This document shows, in pieces, positions 8,571 to 16,505 of a DNA stretch of 64,000 nucleotides. Source of the DNA: Campylobacter_A concisus_Y (GTDB lineage Bacteria > Campylobacterota > Campylobacteria > Campylobacterales > Campylobacteraceae); the NCBI RefSeq assembly GCF_902460415.1, contig NZ_CABPTY010000002.1:152623-216622 (forward strand), in the 5' to 3' direction. Made by a program: the position numbers and the translations under genes. Positions within the stretch are counted from its first letter, which is position 1; each line of letters opens with the position of its first letter. Under the pieces are notes generated by a model. It ran no database searches and was not told the DNA's origin. It saw only the letters and a list, made by a program, of their open reading frames with translations.

Positions 8571-9593
8571 GTGATAAAGATAGATAATGCACCAGACCCT
8601 AAGAAAAAAGCGGTTGAGGTAAAACATATTCTAGAAAAAGAAAAGGTAGATATCTACAGATTTTCAGAAAATGTTTTGCATGAATTAAGTGACGATAATG
8701 TTCCATCTACGCCAAATAATTACTCTATTTATTTTGAGAAAATGCTTGATGGACAGCCTGATGAATTTAGAAAAGAGATCGGCGATATGATAGTCATAAA
8801 TTCCGAGATCTCAGTACCATCGGGCAGCAATATCTCTATTGAAAAAGAGATAAAGCAAGGATTTATCCAGATAAAAAGCATGCTTCAAGCCGTGGTGCTA
8901 ATCTATAAAAATTTAGGCATCATGAGAGGCCTAGTACAAAAGCGCATGGATGCACTCAAAAATAATACAAATATCCTAGCTCTTCAAAATGTTTTAAGCG
9001 CATTTAATCATGACCTAATAAAATTAAACAGCCTTATGGATAAGCATCTTGATGTCATTAAAGTAAGCTATGACGAAGTAGCTAAGATGCTTAAATCTAT
9101 TGAAGAGCAGTCGATTTATGATACGACATATGACGTTTATAATAAAAAATTTCTAGTAGCCACAGTACAAAGTGAAGTAGAAGCCGTTAAAAGATATGGT
9201 TATAACGCATCGTTTTTACTAGTAAGAGCAAAAGATAGATTTACAAATCGTGTTAAAAATTTAAAAGAGCGAAACAATATGTATAAAGCTATATCACAGC
9301 TTCTTTTAAGAACTTCTAGAAGGAGCGATATAGTAGCTCATTACGGTGATGGCTGTTTTGCTATGGTTATGAAATATACTGACGAAAATGGTACAAAACA
9401 AGCTGGTAGCAGAATTTTAAATATGCTTTCATCTATACCTTGGAAGATAGATGGTGAAGAGTGCAAGCTTGATATCCAAGTGGTTTCAAGCATGATAACA
9501 AAAACAAGAAGTGCTGAAGAACTAATCTCTTACTCGTTAGATCAACTAATACTAACACAAGATGATGAGCAGCCTATATTTTTGGGTGAATAA
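8571..9593 (+). CDS. GGDEF-domain protein with degenerate active site
   Basis: 340 residues, GTG start. The N-terminal ~180 residues are helical and lack transmembrane segments. The C-terminal part has the GGDEF fold pattern: TYDVYNKKFL (normally T.L.NRR), a central helix, and RRSDIVAHY leading to GDGCF at residues 259-263 in place of GGDEF. The second Gly, Asp and Glu needed for catalysis are altered, while an RxxD I-site (residues 250-253) is kept. It is therefore likely a c-di-GMP receptor or a catalytically dead paralogue rather than a diguanylate cyclase; this is inference. It sits between clpP and def with short gaps, so expression probably follows the housekeeping operon. Confidence 0.75.
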   Translation: MIKIDNAPDPKKKAVEVKHILEKEKVDIYRFSENVLHELSDDNVPSTPNNYSIYFEKMLDGQPDEFRKEIGDMIVINSEISVPSGSNISIEKEIKQGFIQIKSMLQAVVLIYKNLGIMRGLVQKRMDALKNNTNILALQNVLSAFNHDLIKLNSLMDKHLDVIKVSYDEVAKMLKSIEEQSIYDTTYDVYNKKFLVATVQSEVEAVKRYGYNASFLLVRAKDRFTNRVKNLKERNNMYKAISQLLLRTSRRSDIVAHYGDGCFAMVMKYTDENGTKQAGSRILNMLSSIPWKIDGEECKLDIQVVSSMITKTRSAEELISYSLDQLILTQDDEQPIFLGE

Positions 9594-9607
9594 GTAGGAG
9601 TTTGAGC

Positions 9608-10126
9608 TTGATCTTAGAGGTTTTATCTTATCCAAATAAAAAGCTTTATGAAGTCTCAAAAGAGGTTAAAATTTTTGATGAGGAACTTCACAAACTACTT
9701 GATGATATGTATGATACGATGATTGCAAAAGAGGGCATCGGCCTTGCTGCTATTCAGATAGGTGTCGCAAAAAGAATTTTTATTATAAATCTAGCCAATG
9801 ACGAGGGCGTGCAAGATAAAGAAAATTTAATCGAAATCATAAACCCAAAATTTGAACTACGTGAGGGTGAGTGTGTCTATCAAGAGGGCTGCCTTAGTGT
9901 ACCCGGATATTATGAAGATGTAAAAAGAAATGAGGTTGTGGCTATCAAATATCAAGACCGCTTTGGCAAAGAGCAAAGCTTAAAGGCTGATGGGCTTTTA
10001 GCTATCGCTATCCAGCATGAAAATGATCATTTAGATGGACATCTTTTTATAGAAAAAATCGGCTTTAATAAACGTAAAAAATTTGATAAGGAATACAAAA
10101 AGCAAAAAAAAGAAAAAGCTTCATGA
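9608..10126 (+). CDS. def: Peptide deformylase
   Basis: I place the TTG start at 9608 (172 residues, MILEVLSYP), because the AGGAG ribosome site at 9596-9600 is then seven bases away; an upstream in-frame TTG at 9602 would be only one base from it. The enzyme removes the formyl group from nascent N-termini. All three motifs are present: GIGLAAIQIG, EGCLSVP with metal ligand Cys95, and HENDHLDG with ligands His137 and His141 and catalytic Glu138. The tail is lysine-rich. The last four bases overlap the next gene (ATGA). Confidence 0.95.
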   Translation: MILEVLSYPNKKLYEVSKEVKIFDEELHKLLDDMYDTMIAKEGIGLAAIQIGVAKRIFIINLANDEGVQDKENLIEIINPKFELREGECVYQEGCLSVPGYYEDVKRNEVVAIKYQDRFGKEQSLKADGLLAIAIQHENDHLDGHLFIEKIGFNKRKKFDKEYKKQKKEKAS

Positions 10127-11628
10127 AGTCTTTAAGATGTGCTACTTACGGCGATGGACTAAAGATAATTGACGTTGAGTCTATCTTCTCTCGCGGGCTT
10201 CCTGGTTTTAGCATCGTTGGGCTTGCAAGCACAAGTATAAAAGAGAGCACAGAACGCGTAAAAGCAGCACTTCTAGCACTTGATTTTTCCTTTCCAGCAC
10301 AAAAGATAACCATAAATTTATCCCCTTCAGATCTGCCAAAAAGTGGCTCACATTTTGACCTAGCTATCGCTCTTCTTATAGCTCTTCAAAAAGCAAAAAG
10401 CTTAGAGAAAATTTTTGTCTTTGGCGAGCTTGGGCTTGATGGAAGCGTAAAAAGCACAGCAAATTTATTCTCGATCCTTCTTTTTTTAAGCACGCAGGTA
10501 AAAAACGTAAAAGTCTTAGTGCCAAAAGAGATAGCACAAAAAGCTTCTATGATCCCAAATTTAGAGATTTATGCGGTTAGTACTCTAGAGGAAGCGATTA
10601 GATTTTTTAGTGACGCAGAATTTGCAAAAAGTATACGTTTTAACGCTACGCATGAGCTATTTTTAAACGTGATAGAAATTTCTGGCAAAAGATATGTTCC
10701 AAATTTAAACTTCGAGCTTGATTTTAAGGACGTTTTGGGTCAAGAAAGAGCCAAAAGAGCCTGCGTTATCGCAGCCGTTGGCATGCACAATATTTTATTT
10801 GAAGGCAGCCCGGGTAGCGGCAAAAGCATGTGTGCAAAACGCCTCGTTTACATTATGGCGCCACAAAGCCTAGAAGAGGTACTAAAGTCTGCCGCTTACC
10901 GCTCTTTAAACCTTCAAGATAGTGAATTTACAAGCACTAGAGCTTTTCGCTCACCACATCATACCTCGACAAAAAGTTCAATATTTGGTGGTGGCTCAAA
11001 TGTCGCAAAGATCGGCGAAATCGCACTTGCAAATGGTGGAGTGCTATTTTTTGACGAATTTCCACACTTTTCTAAACAAGTGATCGAGAGCCTCAGAGAG
11101 CCACTAGAGGACAACCAAATCCACATCGCAAGAGTGAATTCAAAAGTGACTTATGAGACTAAATTTATCTTCGTAGCAGCTCAAAATCCATGCCCTTGCG
11201 GAAATTTATTCTCTCGCAACCTAAATTGCAAATGCAGCGAAAATGAGATAAAAAACTACAAATCAAGAATTTCAGCTCCAGTGCTTGACCGCATTGATTT
11301 AAAAGTTGCTATGGACGAGAGCTCGCCAAGCGACAAGGCTAGTTTGAGCTCACAGCAGATGAGTGATATGGTCTTAAAAGCCTTTATATTTCAAAAAAAA
11401 CGCAATCAAGATGAGCTAAACGGCAAGCTAAATGACGCACAAGTAGAAAAATTTTGTCTACTGGATAATGAAGCAAGAGAAATTTTACAAAAGGCAGCCT
11501 CGAGGTACAATCTTTCTCAAAGAGGCATAAAAAGAACACTTAGAGTGGCTAGAAGTATCGCTGACCTTGATGAGAGCGAGCAAATTTTAAAGCCCCACAT
11601 CTTAGAGGCACTTAGTTTTAGGGCATAG
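10123..11628 (+). CDS. comM: YifB/ComM-family Mg-chelatase-like AAA ATPase
   Basis: 501 residues, typical of the family. The N-terminal ~170 residues are the Lon-like/ChlI domain (SIVGLASTSIKES, then INLSPSDLPKSG). The Mg-chelatase AAA core has Walker A EGSPGSGKS, Walker B VLFFDEFPHF and the FRSPHHTSTKSS signature, and a cysteine cluster NPCPCGN...NCKC. The C-terminal domain includes SQRGIKRTLRVARSIADL. In naturally transformable bacteria ComM is a helicase that promotes branch migration of incoming DNA; Campylobacter is naturally competent, so that role is plausible. It overlaps def by four bases and nnr follows one base after its stop. Confidence 0.93.
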   Translation: MKSLRCATYGDGLKIIDVESIFSRGLPGFSIVGLASTSIKESTERVKAALLALDFSFPAQKITINLSPSDLPKSGSHFDLAIALLIALQKAKSLEKIFVFGELGLDGSVKSTANLFSILLFLSTQVKNVKVLVPKEIAQKASMIPNLEIYAVSTLEEAIRFFSDAEFAKSIRFNATHELFLNVIEISGKRYVPNLNFELDFKDVLGQERAKRACVIAAVGMHNILFEGSPGSGKSMCAKRLVYIMAPQSLEEVLKSAAYRSLNLQDSEFTSTRAFRSPHHTSTKSSIFGGGSNVAKIGEIALANGGVLFFDEFPHFSKQVIESLREPLEDNQIHIARVNSKVTYETKFIFVAAQNPCPCGNLFSRNLNCKCSENEIKNYKSRISAPVLDRIDLKVAMDESSPSDKASLSSQQMSDMVLKAFIFQKKRNQDELNGKLNDAQVEKFCLLDNEAREILQKAASRYNLSQRGIKRTLRVARSIADLDESEQILKPHILEALSFRA

Positions 11629-11629
11629 A

Positions 11630-13033
11630 ATGAAAAATTTATATTTAGACACGAGAGTTTTAGACGAGAGGGCAGGCGAGAAATTTGGACTTAGCGAAGA
11701 AATTTTAATGGAAAACGCTGCCGCTGGCATAGCAAATTTCATCCGTAAGAAATTTAAAAAAGGCGAGAGGGTGCTTGGCATTTGCGGTGGTGGAAATAAT
11801 GGCGCAGACGTGCTTTGTGCTTTAAGGATGTTAGAGGGCGAGTTTGAATGCGAATTTATCTTAGCTAGTCAGAATTTAAAGCCACTAGCCATTAAGCAGC
11901 TTGAGAGAGCTAAATCTGCTGGCATGCGTGAGTGTAAAGATGTAGAAAATGGCTTAAATGGTGCAAAATGCGTCATAGACGGACTTTTTGGCTCTGGCTT
12001 AAATAGAAATTTAGACAAAAAGCACATAGAGCTCATCTCAAAAATAAACGCCAGCCTCGCTTACATCATCGCTTGTGATGTACCAAGCGGGCTAAGTAGC
12101 GATGGCAAGTTGCTTGGCTCTTGCGTAAAAGCGGACATCACGATCACGATGGGAGCTAGAAAGCTTGGGCTTTATAGCGACGCTGCAAAAGACTTTGTTG
12201 GCAAGGTAAAGCTCGCTACTCTTGGCATAAGCGCTCAAAACTATGAGTGCGAAAGCGACTATCACTTGCTTGAAAAACGCGACCTTGTGCTTCCAAATAG
12301 AAAAAATCAGTGCGTAAATAAGGGCGACTTTGGCCACGCATTTATCATATCTGGCGAGCGCATAGGAGCTAGCATGCTTTGCGCAAAGGCAGCATTTGCC
12401 TTTGGGGCTGGACTAGTTAGCGTCATAGGCGAGCAGGACTTAAATTTACCAACGCAGATCATGCAAGCAAGTAAGATAAGCGATAAAATGAACGCTGGAG
12501 CCCTTGGCATGGGGCTTGGCAAAAAGGGCATAGAAGAGCTTGATACGCAAATTTTAAAGAGCAAAAAGCTAGTGCTTGACGCTGATATCTTTTACAGCGC
12601 AAAAGTGCTTGATCTACTAAATGAAAACTGTGTTTTAACGCCCCATCCAAAGGAATTTTGCTCACTTTTAAAGCTTTGTAATATAGCAGATATCGACGTA
12701 AAAACATTACAAGAAAATAGATTTACTTATGCTAAATCTTGGAGCGAGAAATTTAAGGCTGTGCTAGTACTTAAAGGCGCAAATACGATAATCGCTAAAG
12801 ACGGACAAATTTATATCATGCCTTATGGTAAAAATATACTTGCAAAAGGTGGCAGTGGTGACGTGCTAAGCGGACTTGTGCTTGCTCTTTTAGCTCAAGG
12901 CTACGAGCCACTGGATGCTGCTATCTCGGCTACACTAGCTCATGCACTAAGCCTTAAAAATTTCAAAAAAAATAGCTATGCGCTTAGCCCAACAGACATT
13001 ATAAAAGGAGTAAAATGCTTACGAAAAAGATAG
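11630..13033 (+). CDS. nnr: Bifunctional NAD(P)H-hydrate epimerase/dehydratase
   Basis: 467 residues with both domains of the repair enzyme. The N-terminal YjeF domain (about 1-205) has GGGNNGADVL and CDVPSGLSSDG, and epimerises damaged NAD(P)HX. The C-terminal ADP-dependent dehydratase domain (about 215-467) has the ribokinase-like signature LAKGGSGDVLSGLV and LTPHPKEF. Together they restore hydrated NAD(P)H. The 3' end overlaps purN by 19 bases, with the purN ribosome site inside nnr, so coupling is likely. Confidence 0.94.
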   Translation: MKNLYLDTRVLDERAGEKFGLSEEILMENAAAGIANFIRKKFKKGERVLGICGGGNNGADVLCALRMLEGEFECEFILASQNLKPLAIKQLERAKSAGMRECKDVENGLNGAKCVIDGLFGSGLNRNLDKKHIELISKINASLAYIIACDVPSGLSSDGKLLGSCVKADITITMGARKLGLYSDAAKDFVGKVKLATLGISAQNYECESDYHLLEKRDLVLPNRKNQCVNKGDFGHAFIISGERIGASMLCAKAAFAFGAGLVSVIGEQDLNLPTQIMQASKISDKMNAGALGMGLGKKGIEELDTQILKSKKLVLDADIFYSAKVLDLLNENCVLTPHPKEFCSLLKLCNIADIDVKTLQENRFTYAKSWSEKFKAVLVLKGANTIIAKDGQIYIMPYGKNILAKGGSGDVLSGLVLALLAQGYEPLDAAISATLAHALSLKNFKKNSYALSPTDIIKGVKCLRKR

Positions 13034-13602
13034 CCGTACTTTTTAGTGGTAGTGGCTCAAATTTAGAGGCGATACTTAAAAAAGTTCATAATCAAATTTT
13101 TAATGGTATAAAAATCGAAGTTTGTCTTTGTATCTGCAACAAGCCAGGCGCATATGGCATAGAGCGCGCTAAGAAATTTGGGCTTGAGACGACGATAATA
13201 GAGAGTGCCAAATTTGCAAATAGAGAAGAATTTGACGCAGCAGTTGTGGAGCAAATTTTAAAAAGCGGCGCTGAACTAACGGTGCTTGCTGGGTTTATGA
13301 GGATATTAACTCCTGTTTTTACATCACAGATAAAAGCTATAAATTTACACCCTTCCATATTGCCACTTTTTAAAGGCGCTCATGCGATAAAAGAGAGCTT
13401 TGCGAGCGATATGATGCTCGGCGGAGTTAGCGTGCACTACGTGAGCGAGGAGCTTGACGGAGGTAAACTCATCGCACAAAGAGCGTTTGAAAGAGAAGAT
13501 GGTATGAGCTTGGAGGACTGGGAGAGTAAAATTCATGCGATAGAGCATAAAATTTTGCCTGAGAGCATAATAAAAATTATAACAAAGGAAACAAATGTTT
13601 GA
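13015..13602 (+). CDS. purN: Phosphoribosylglycinamide formyltransferase PurN
   Basis: 195 residues. It transfers a formyl group from 10-formyltetrahydrofolate to GAR, step three of purine synthesis. Visible motifs: phosphate-binding FSGSGSNLEAI at residues 10-20, catalytic INLHPSILP with Asn and His, and VHYVSEELDGGKLIAQ containing the catalytic Asp. The ATG at 13015 has an AGGAG site 4-8 bases upstream and lies within nnr. The stop overlaps the next gene by eight bases. Confidence 0.95.
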   Translation: MLTKKIAVLFSGSGSNLEAILKKVHNQIFNGIKIEVCLCICNKPGAYGIERAKKFGLETTIIESAKFANREEFDAAVVEQILKSGAELTVLAGFMRILTPVFTSQIKAINLHPSILPLFKGAHAIKESFASDMMLGGVSVHYVSEELDGGKLIAQRAFEREDGMSLEDWESKIHAIEHKILPESIIKIITKETNV

Positions 13603-14317
13603 ATGGATGACTTCGCCAGAAGCGTGGATATCACTACTTACGTTAACTGGCTTAGAGATAGTTTTAGGCATAGATAATATTATATTTATCGCTATTTTGG
13701 TGGGCAAACTACCGCCAGAGCAGCGCGGCAGTGGTAGGATTGTTGGCCTAGGGCTAGCTATGGTGACTAGAATTTTACTTTTACTTTCATTGTTTTGGAT
13801 TATGAAGCTTACGAAGCCGCTCTTTACTATCGCAGAATTTAGCATAAGTGGCAGGGATTTGGTGCTTATACTGGGAGGTCTATTTTTACTTGTAAAATCA
13901 ACCCTTGAAATACATTCTAGTGTTTCTGGCGAAAGCGAAGAGCATCAAAAAAGTAAAAAATCACATGCAAATTTTTTGGTCATTGTAAGTGAGATAGCTG
14001 TTTTGGATATTGTTTTTTCTCTTGATAGTGTTATCACGGCTGTTGGTATGGCTGAGCATATAGAGATAATGATCATAGCTGTTATTTTAGCAGTTGGTGT
14101 AATGATGGTAGCGTCAAAAGGTATTTCTAATTTTGTGGACAATAATCCAACAATAAAAATTTTAGCACTTGCATTTTTGGTGCTTGTGGGTATGACACTA
14201 GTTGCTGAAGGATTAGGTTTTCATATTCCAAAGGGATATATCTATTTTGCTATGGCGTTTTCATTGGCAGTGGAAAGTATAAATATCTATGCTAAAAAGA
14301 AAATGTTAGCTAAATAA
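13595..14317 (+). CDS. TerC-family integral membrane protein
   Basis: 240 residues with about seven hydrophobic segments. TerC signatures are clear: GLEIVLGIDNIIFI near residue 20-35 and VLDIVFSLDSVITAVGMA near 130, each with an intramembrane acidic residue, plus the FVDNNPTIKILAL segment. Relatives (TerC, Alx, MeeF/MeeY) are linked to manganese export during protein metalation or to tellurite resistance; no ter genes lie nearby, so a metal-ion role is more likely. It overlaps purN by eight bases and ends the plus-strand run that starts at tig. Confidence 0.9.
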   Translation: MFEWMTSPEAWISLLTLTGLEIVLGIDNIIFIAILVGKLPPEQRGSGRIVGLGLAMVTRILLLLSLFWIMKLTKPLFTIAEFSISGRDLVLILGGLFLLVKSTLEIHSSVSGESEEHQKSKKSHANFLVIVSEIAVLDIVFSLDSVITAVGMAEHIEIMIIAVILAVGVMMVASKGISNFVDNNPTIKILALAFLVLVGMTLVAEGLGFHIPKGYIYFAMAFSLAVESINIYAKKKMLAK

Positions 14318-14742
14318 TATTTTTACGCCGATGAAAAGCTAATGATAGGATAGATAAAATGTCAATCAAAAAATTCTAGCCCGAAAAGATAAATCTGTTT
14401 AAATTTGAAGGTAAAATTTTGATAAGCATGAAAGGTGTAATAGAAAATAGATCAATGTTTATTTAGTTGTATATTAGTTAAAATATTCATGTCAAGCTAC
14501 TTAAAAATCAGTAAAATAAAGGTCAGGTTTTATAGTTAGGTAGTAAAATAGAGAAGCATAAAAAGTTGGCTTGTATAAAAAATTATGTATTTTGTGAAGT
14601 ATTAATTAATATTTTGATCGAATTATTTTTTATATATAATTTCTATTAATTTAAGTGTTTTTTAATTGACTTTATAAAAAAAACAAGTTAAAATACGACT
14701 TTTTAATGAGGTAGTGGCATAAACTTACAAACACGACTCAGG
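14318..14742. other. Intergenic region upstream of the tRNA cluster
   Basis: 425 bp, very AT-rich. No coding frame is convincing. The only feature I can support is the sigma-70 promoter at 14666-14694 for the tRNA genes. Confidence 0.6.
14666..14694 (+). promoter_or_regulatory. Sigma-70 promoter of the first tRNA group
   Basis: -35 TTGACT (14666-14671), a 17-base spacer and -10 TAAAAT (14689-14694), ending 48 bases before tRNA-Pro. A canonical -35 box is uncommon in Campylobacter protein-gene promoters and fits a strong stable-RNA promoter. Confidence 0.75.
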
Positions 14743-14820
14743 CGGGGTGTAGCGCAGTCTGGTTAGCGCATCTGGTTTGGGACCAGAGGGCCGAAGGTTC
14801 GAATCCTTTCACCCCGACCA
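14743..14820 (+). tRNA. tRNA-Pro (TGG)
   Basis: 78 nt including encoded CCA. Acceptor cggggtg pairs with caccccg; the anticodon loop is TTTGGGA, giving TGG. First of eleven tRNA genes on this strand. Confidence 0.96.
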
Positions 14821-14828
14821 TGTTAAAT

Positions 14829-14906
14829 GGTGAGTGTAGCTCAGTCGGTTAGAGCATCAGATTGTGGTCCTGAGGGTCGTGGGTTCGATTCCCATCACTC
14901 ACCCCA
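14829..14906 (+). tRNA. tRNA-His (GTG)
   Basis: Includes the extra 5' G (-1) opposite C73 that marks histidine tRNAs, and an encoded CCA. Acceptor gtgagtg pairs with cactcac; loop TTGTGGT gives GTG. Confidence 0.96.
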
Positions 14907-14912
14907 TTTTGG

Positions 14913-14989
14913 GCGCTCGTAGCTCAATTGGATAGAGCGACAGACTTCGGATCTGTAGGTTATGGGTTCGACTCCTATCGGGCGCGCCA
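14913..14989 (+). tRNA. tRNA-Arg (TCG)
   Basis: Acceptor gcgctcg pairs with cgggcgc (one T-G), CCA encoded. Anticodon loop CTTCGGA gives TCG. Confidence 0.95.
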
Positions 14990-15004
14990 CTTAAAATACT
15001 TTAT

Positions 15005-15081
15005 GCGCTCATAGCTCAGCTGGATAGAGCAACGGCCTTCTAAGCCGTAGGCCTCAGGTTCGAATCCTGATGGGCGTACCA
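15005..15081 (+). tRNA. tRNA-Arg (TCT)
   Basis: Acceptor gcgctca pairs with tgggcgt, CCA encoded. Anticodon stem CGGC/GCCG with loop CTTCTAA gives TCT, which reads the AGA codons that dominate arginine use in this genome. Confidence 0.95.
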
Positions 15082-15096
15082 CTTTATTATTGTTGT

Positions 15097-15181
15097 GCGG
15101 ATGTGGTGAAATTGGCAGACACGCCAGACTTAGGATCTGGTGCCCCACGGCGTGAAGGTTCAAGTCCTTTCATCCGCACCA
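15097..15181 (+). tRNA. tRNA-Leu (TAG)
   Basis: 85 nt with the long variable arm of a class II tRNA (tgccccacggcgt). Acceptor gcggatg pairs with catccgc, CCA encoded. Anticodon loop CTTAGGA gives TAG. Confidence 0.95.
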
Positions 15182-15268
15182 TTCTTTTTTATAATTTGAG
15201 ATAAACTTATATTATTAAAAATTAAAGTTAGCCTTTATTGTAAAGCACTGGATACTTTTTCTTGTTTC

Positions 15269-15297
15269 TTGACATGTAATAATGTTTTTTGTATAAT
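15269..15297 (+). promoter_or_regulatory. Perfect-consensus sigma-70 promoter inside the tRNA cluster
   Basis: -35 TTGACA (15269-15274), a 17-base spacer and -10 TATAAT (15292-15297), ending 22 bases before tRNA-Lys. Both hexamers and the spacer match the consensus exactly, so the second half of the cluster probably has its own strong transcription unit. Confidence 0.85.
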
Positions 15298-15319
15298 CTC
15301 AATTCTTTTTTAAGCAAAT

Positions 15320-15395
15320 GTCTTGCTAGCTCAGTCGGTAGAGCATCTCACTTTTAATGAGGGGGCCGTTGGTTCGAATCCAACGCAGGACACCA
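15320..15395 (+). tRNA. tRNA-Lys (TTT)
   Basis: Acceptor gtcttgc pairs with gcaggac, CCA encoded. Anticodon stem CTCA/TGAG, loop CTTTTAA gives TTT. First gene behind the consensus promoter. Confidence 0.95.
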
Positions 15396-15408
15396 TTTTT
15401 GGGTTTAT

Positions 15409-15484
15409 GACCCTTTCGTCTAGTGGCTCAGGACTCTACTTTCTCTGTGTAGAAACAGAGGTTCAAATCCTCTAAGGGTCGCCA
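15409..15484 (+). tRNA. tRNA-Glu-like (CTC by position), irregular anticodon arm
   Basis: 76 nt; acceptor gaccctt pairs with aagggtc, T-stem agagg/cctct is perfect, CCA encoded, and the D-arm and four-base variable loop match glutamate tRNAs. The anticodon arm is odd: stem CTACT/TGTAG has a T-T mismatch next to the loop, and the loop TTCTCTG puts CTC at positions 34-36 with an unusual U at position 37. It could be a specialised or decaying glutamate tRNA; an automatic caller might assign it differently. Confidence 0.75.
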
Positions 15485-15502
15485 GATATTTTTTAAATTT
15501 TA

Positions 15503-15578
15503 GGTCGCTTAGCTCAGTTGGTAGAGCGCCACCCTTACAAGGTGGATGTCATAAGTTCGAGTCTTATAGCGACCACCA
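15503..15578 (+). tRNA. tRNA-Val (TAC)
   Basis: Acceptor ggtcgct pairs with agcgacc, CCA encoded. Anticodon stem CCACC/GGTGG, loop CTTACAA gives TAC. Confidence 0.96.
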
Positions 15579-15586
15579 TTTTAGGT

Positions 15587-15663
15587 GCAGCGGTAGTTCA
15601 GTTGGTTAGAATGCCGCCCTGTCACGGCGGAGGTCGCGGGTTCGAGCCCCGTCCGCTGCGCCA
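15587..15663 (+). tRNA. tRNA-Asp (GTC)
   Basis: Acceptor gcagcgg pairs with ccgctgc, discriminator G, CCA encoded. Anticodon stem CCGCC/GGCGG, loop CTGTCAC gives GTC. Confidence 0.96.
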
Positions 15664-15784
15664 TCTATTAAACCTTAGGTTAAGGTCATGTCTCATAAAG
15701 CACCCATTATTGAGTGTCAAATTAAATTTTAAGATTATAAGTTCTAAGATAACACTTTAAGATTTATTATTACTATTTAATCTT

Positions 15785-15860
15785 GCCTCGTTAGCTCAGT
15801 TGGTAGAGCATATCACTCTTAATGATGGGGTCGTAGGTTCGAGACCTACACGGGGCACCA
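15785..15860 (+). tRNA. tRNA-Lys (CTT)
   Basis: Acceptor gcctcgt pairs with acggggc, CCA encoded. Anticodon stem ATCA/TGAT, loop CTCTTAA gives CTT. It complements the TTT lysine tRNA in the same cluster. Confidence 0.94.
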
Positions 15861-15868
15861 TCCATTTT

Positions 15869-15943
15869 GGCCCATTCGTCTAGCGGTTAGGACACCAGCC
15901 TCTCACGTTGGTAACACGAGTTCGAGTCTCGTATGGGTCACCA
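15869..15943 (+). tRNA. tRNA-Glu (CTC)
   Basis: Acceptor ggcccat pairs with atgggtc, CCA encoded. Anticodon stem CCAGC/GTTGG, loop CTCTCAC gives CTC with the normal A at position 37. It cannot by itself read GAA, so a TTC glutamate tRNA should exist elsewhere. Confidence 0.93.
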
Positions 15944-16505
15944 TTTCTCTAATCCTTGTTATTTTTCAATTTATTACACGGAAATTTTTATAGAAAATTT
16001 CTTAAAAATGTATACTTATTTGCTTAGTAAATTGCTATTAAAAAAAGTAAAAATTAATTTTTATATTGTTGTTTAATTAGTGTGTAGTAAGTGATAAATT
16101 TTAGAAGATAATTTGCAATAAGCTAAAAATTTCTATAAATACAATAAAACACATCATATAAATATAATTACAAGCGTTACAAGTTGTTTTTTGCTTTGAT
16201 CTATTGGACAAAACTCATTAAGCATTTTTAATTTTTAAGCTTATAAAACGCAAAGCAGCCTACATTTATTAATAAAGAAAGGTACTTAAAATTTAAAGAT
16301 CATACCAGCCAGGATTCATGCGTAAAAATATATTAGGGCTTACGATAAAATATAGTTCTTTTTATAATATAAAGAGTATTTGGTGGCAATGTAAAAAAAT
16401 ATTAAATGCATAATTAAAGAAAGCTTAACTTAAATAGTAAAAATAAAGGCTATTAAAATTTTTAAACCTAAATATAAAACTAGCAAGCAAACCATTTCTT
16501 TGCTT
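15944..16505. other. AT-rich intergenic region, no gene seen
   Basis: 562 bp between the tRNA cluster and the convergent pflA stop. Stops occur densely in all frames. No further tRNA fold, terminator with a GC stem, or repeat unit was recognised. Confidence 0.6.

Noticed and set aside
13345..13845. 166-residue minus-strand open frame across purN and the TerC-family gene
   Set aside because: Both plus-strand genes have complete family motifs; the reverse frame has no recognisable domain.
14975..15163. 62-residue minus-strand open frame in the tRNA cluster
   Set aside because: It lies across tRNA-Arg and tRNA-Leu genes; translating structured RNA gives misleading frames.
15518..15760. 80-residue plus-strand open frame in the tRNA cluster
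   Set aside because: It runs through tRNA-Val and tRNA-Asp.
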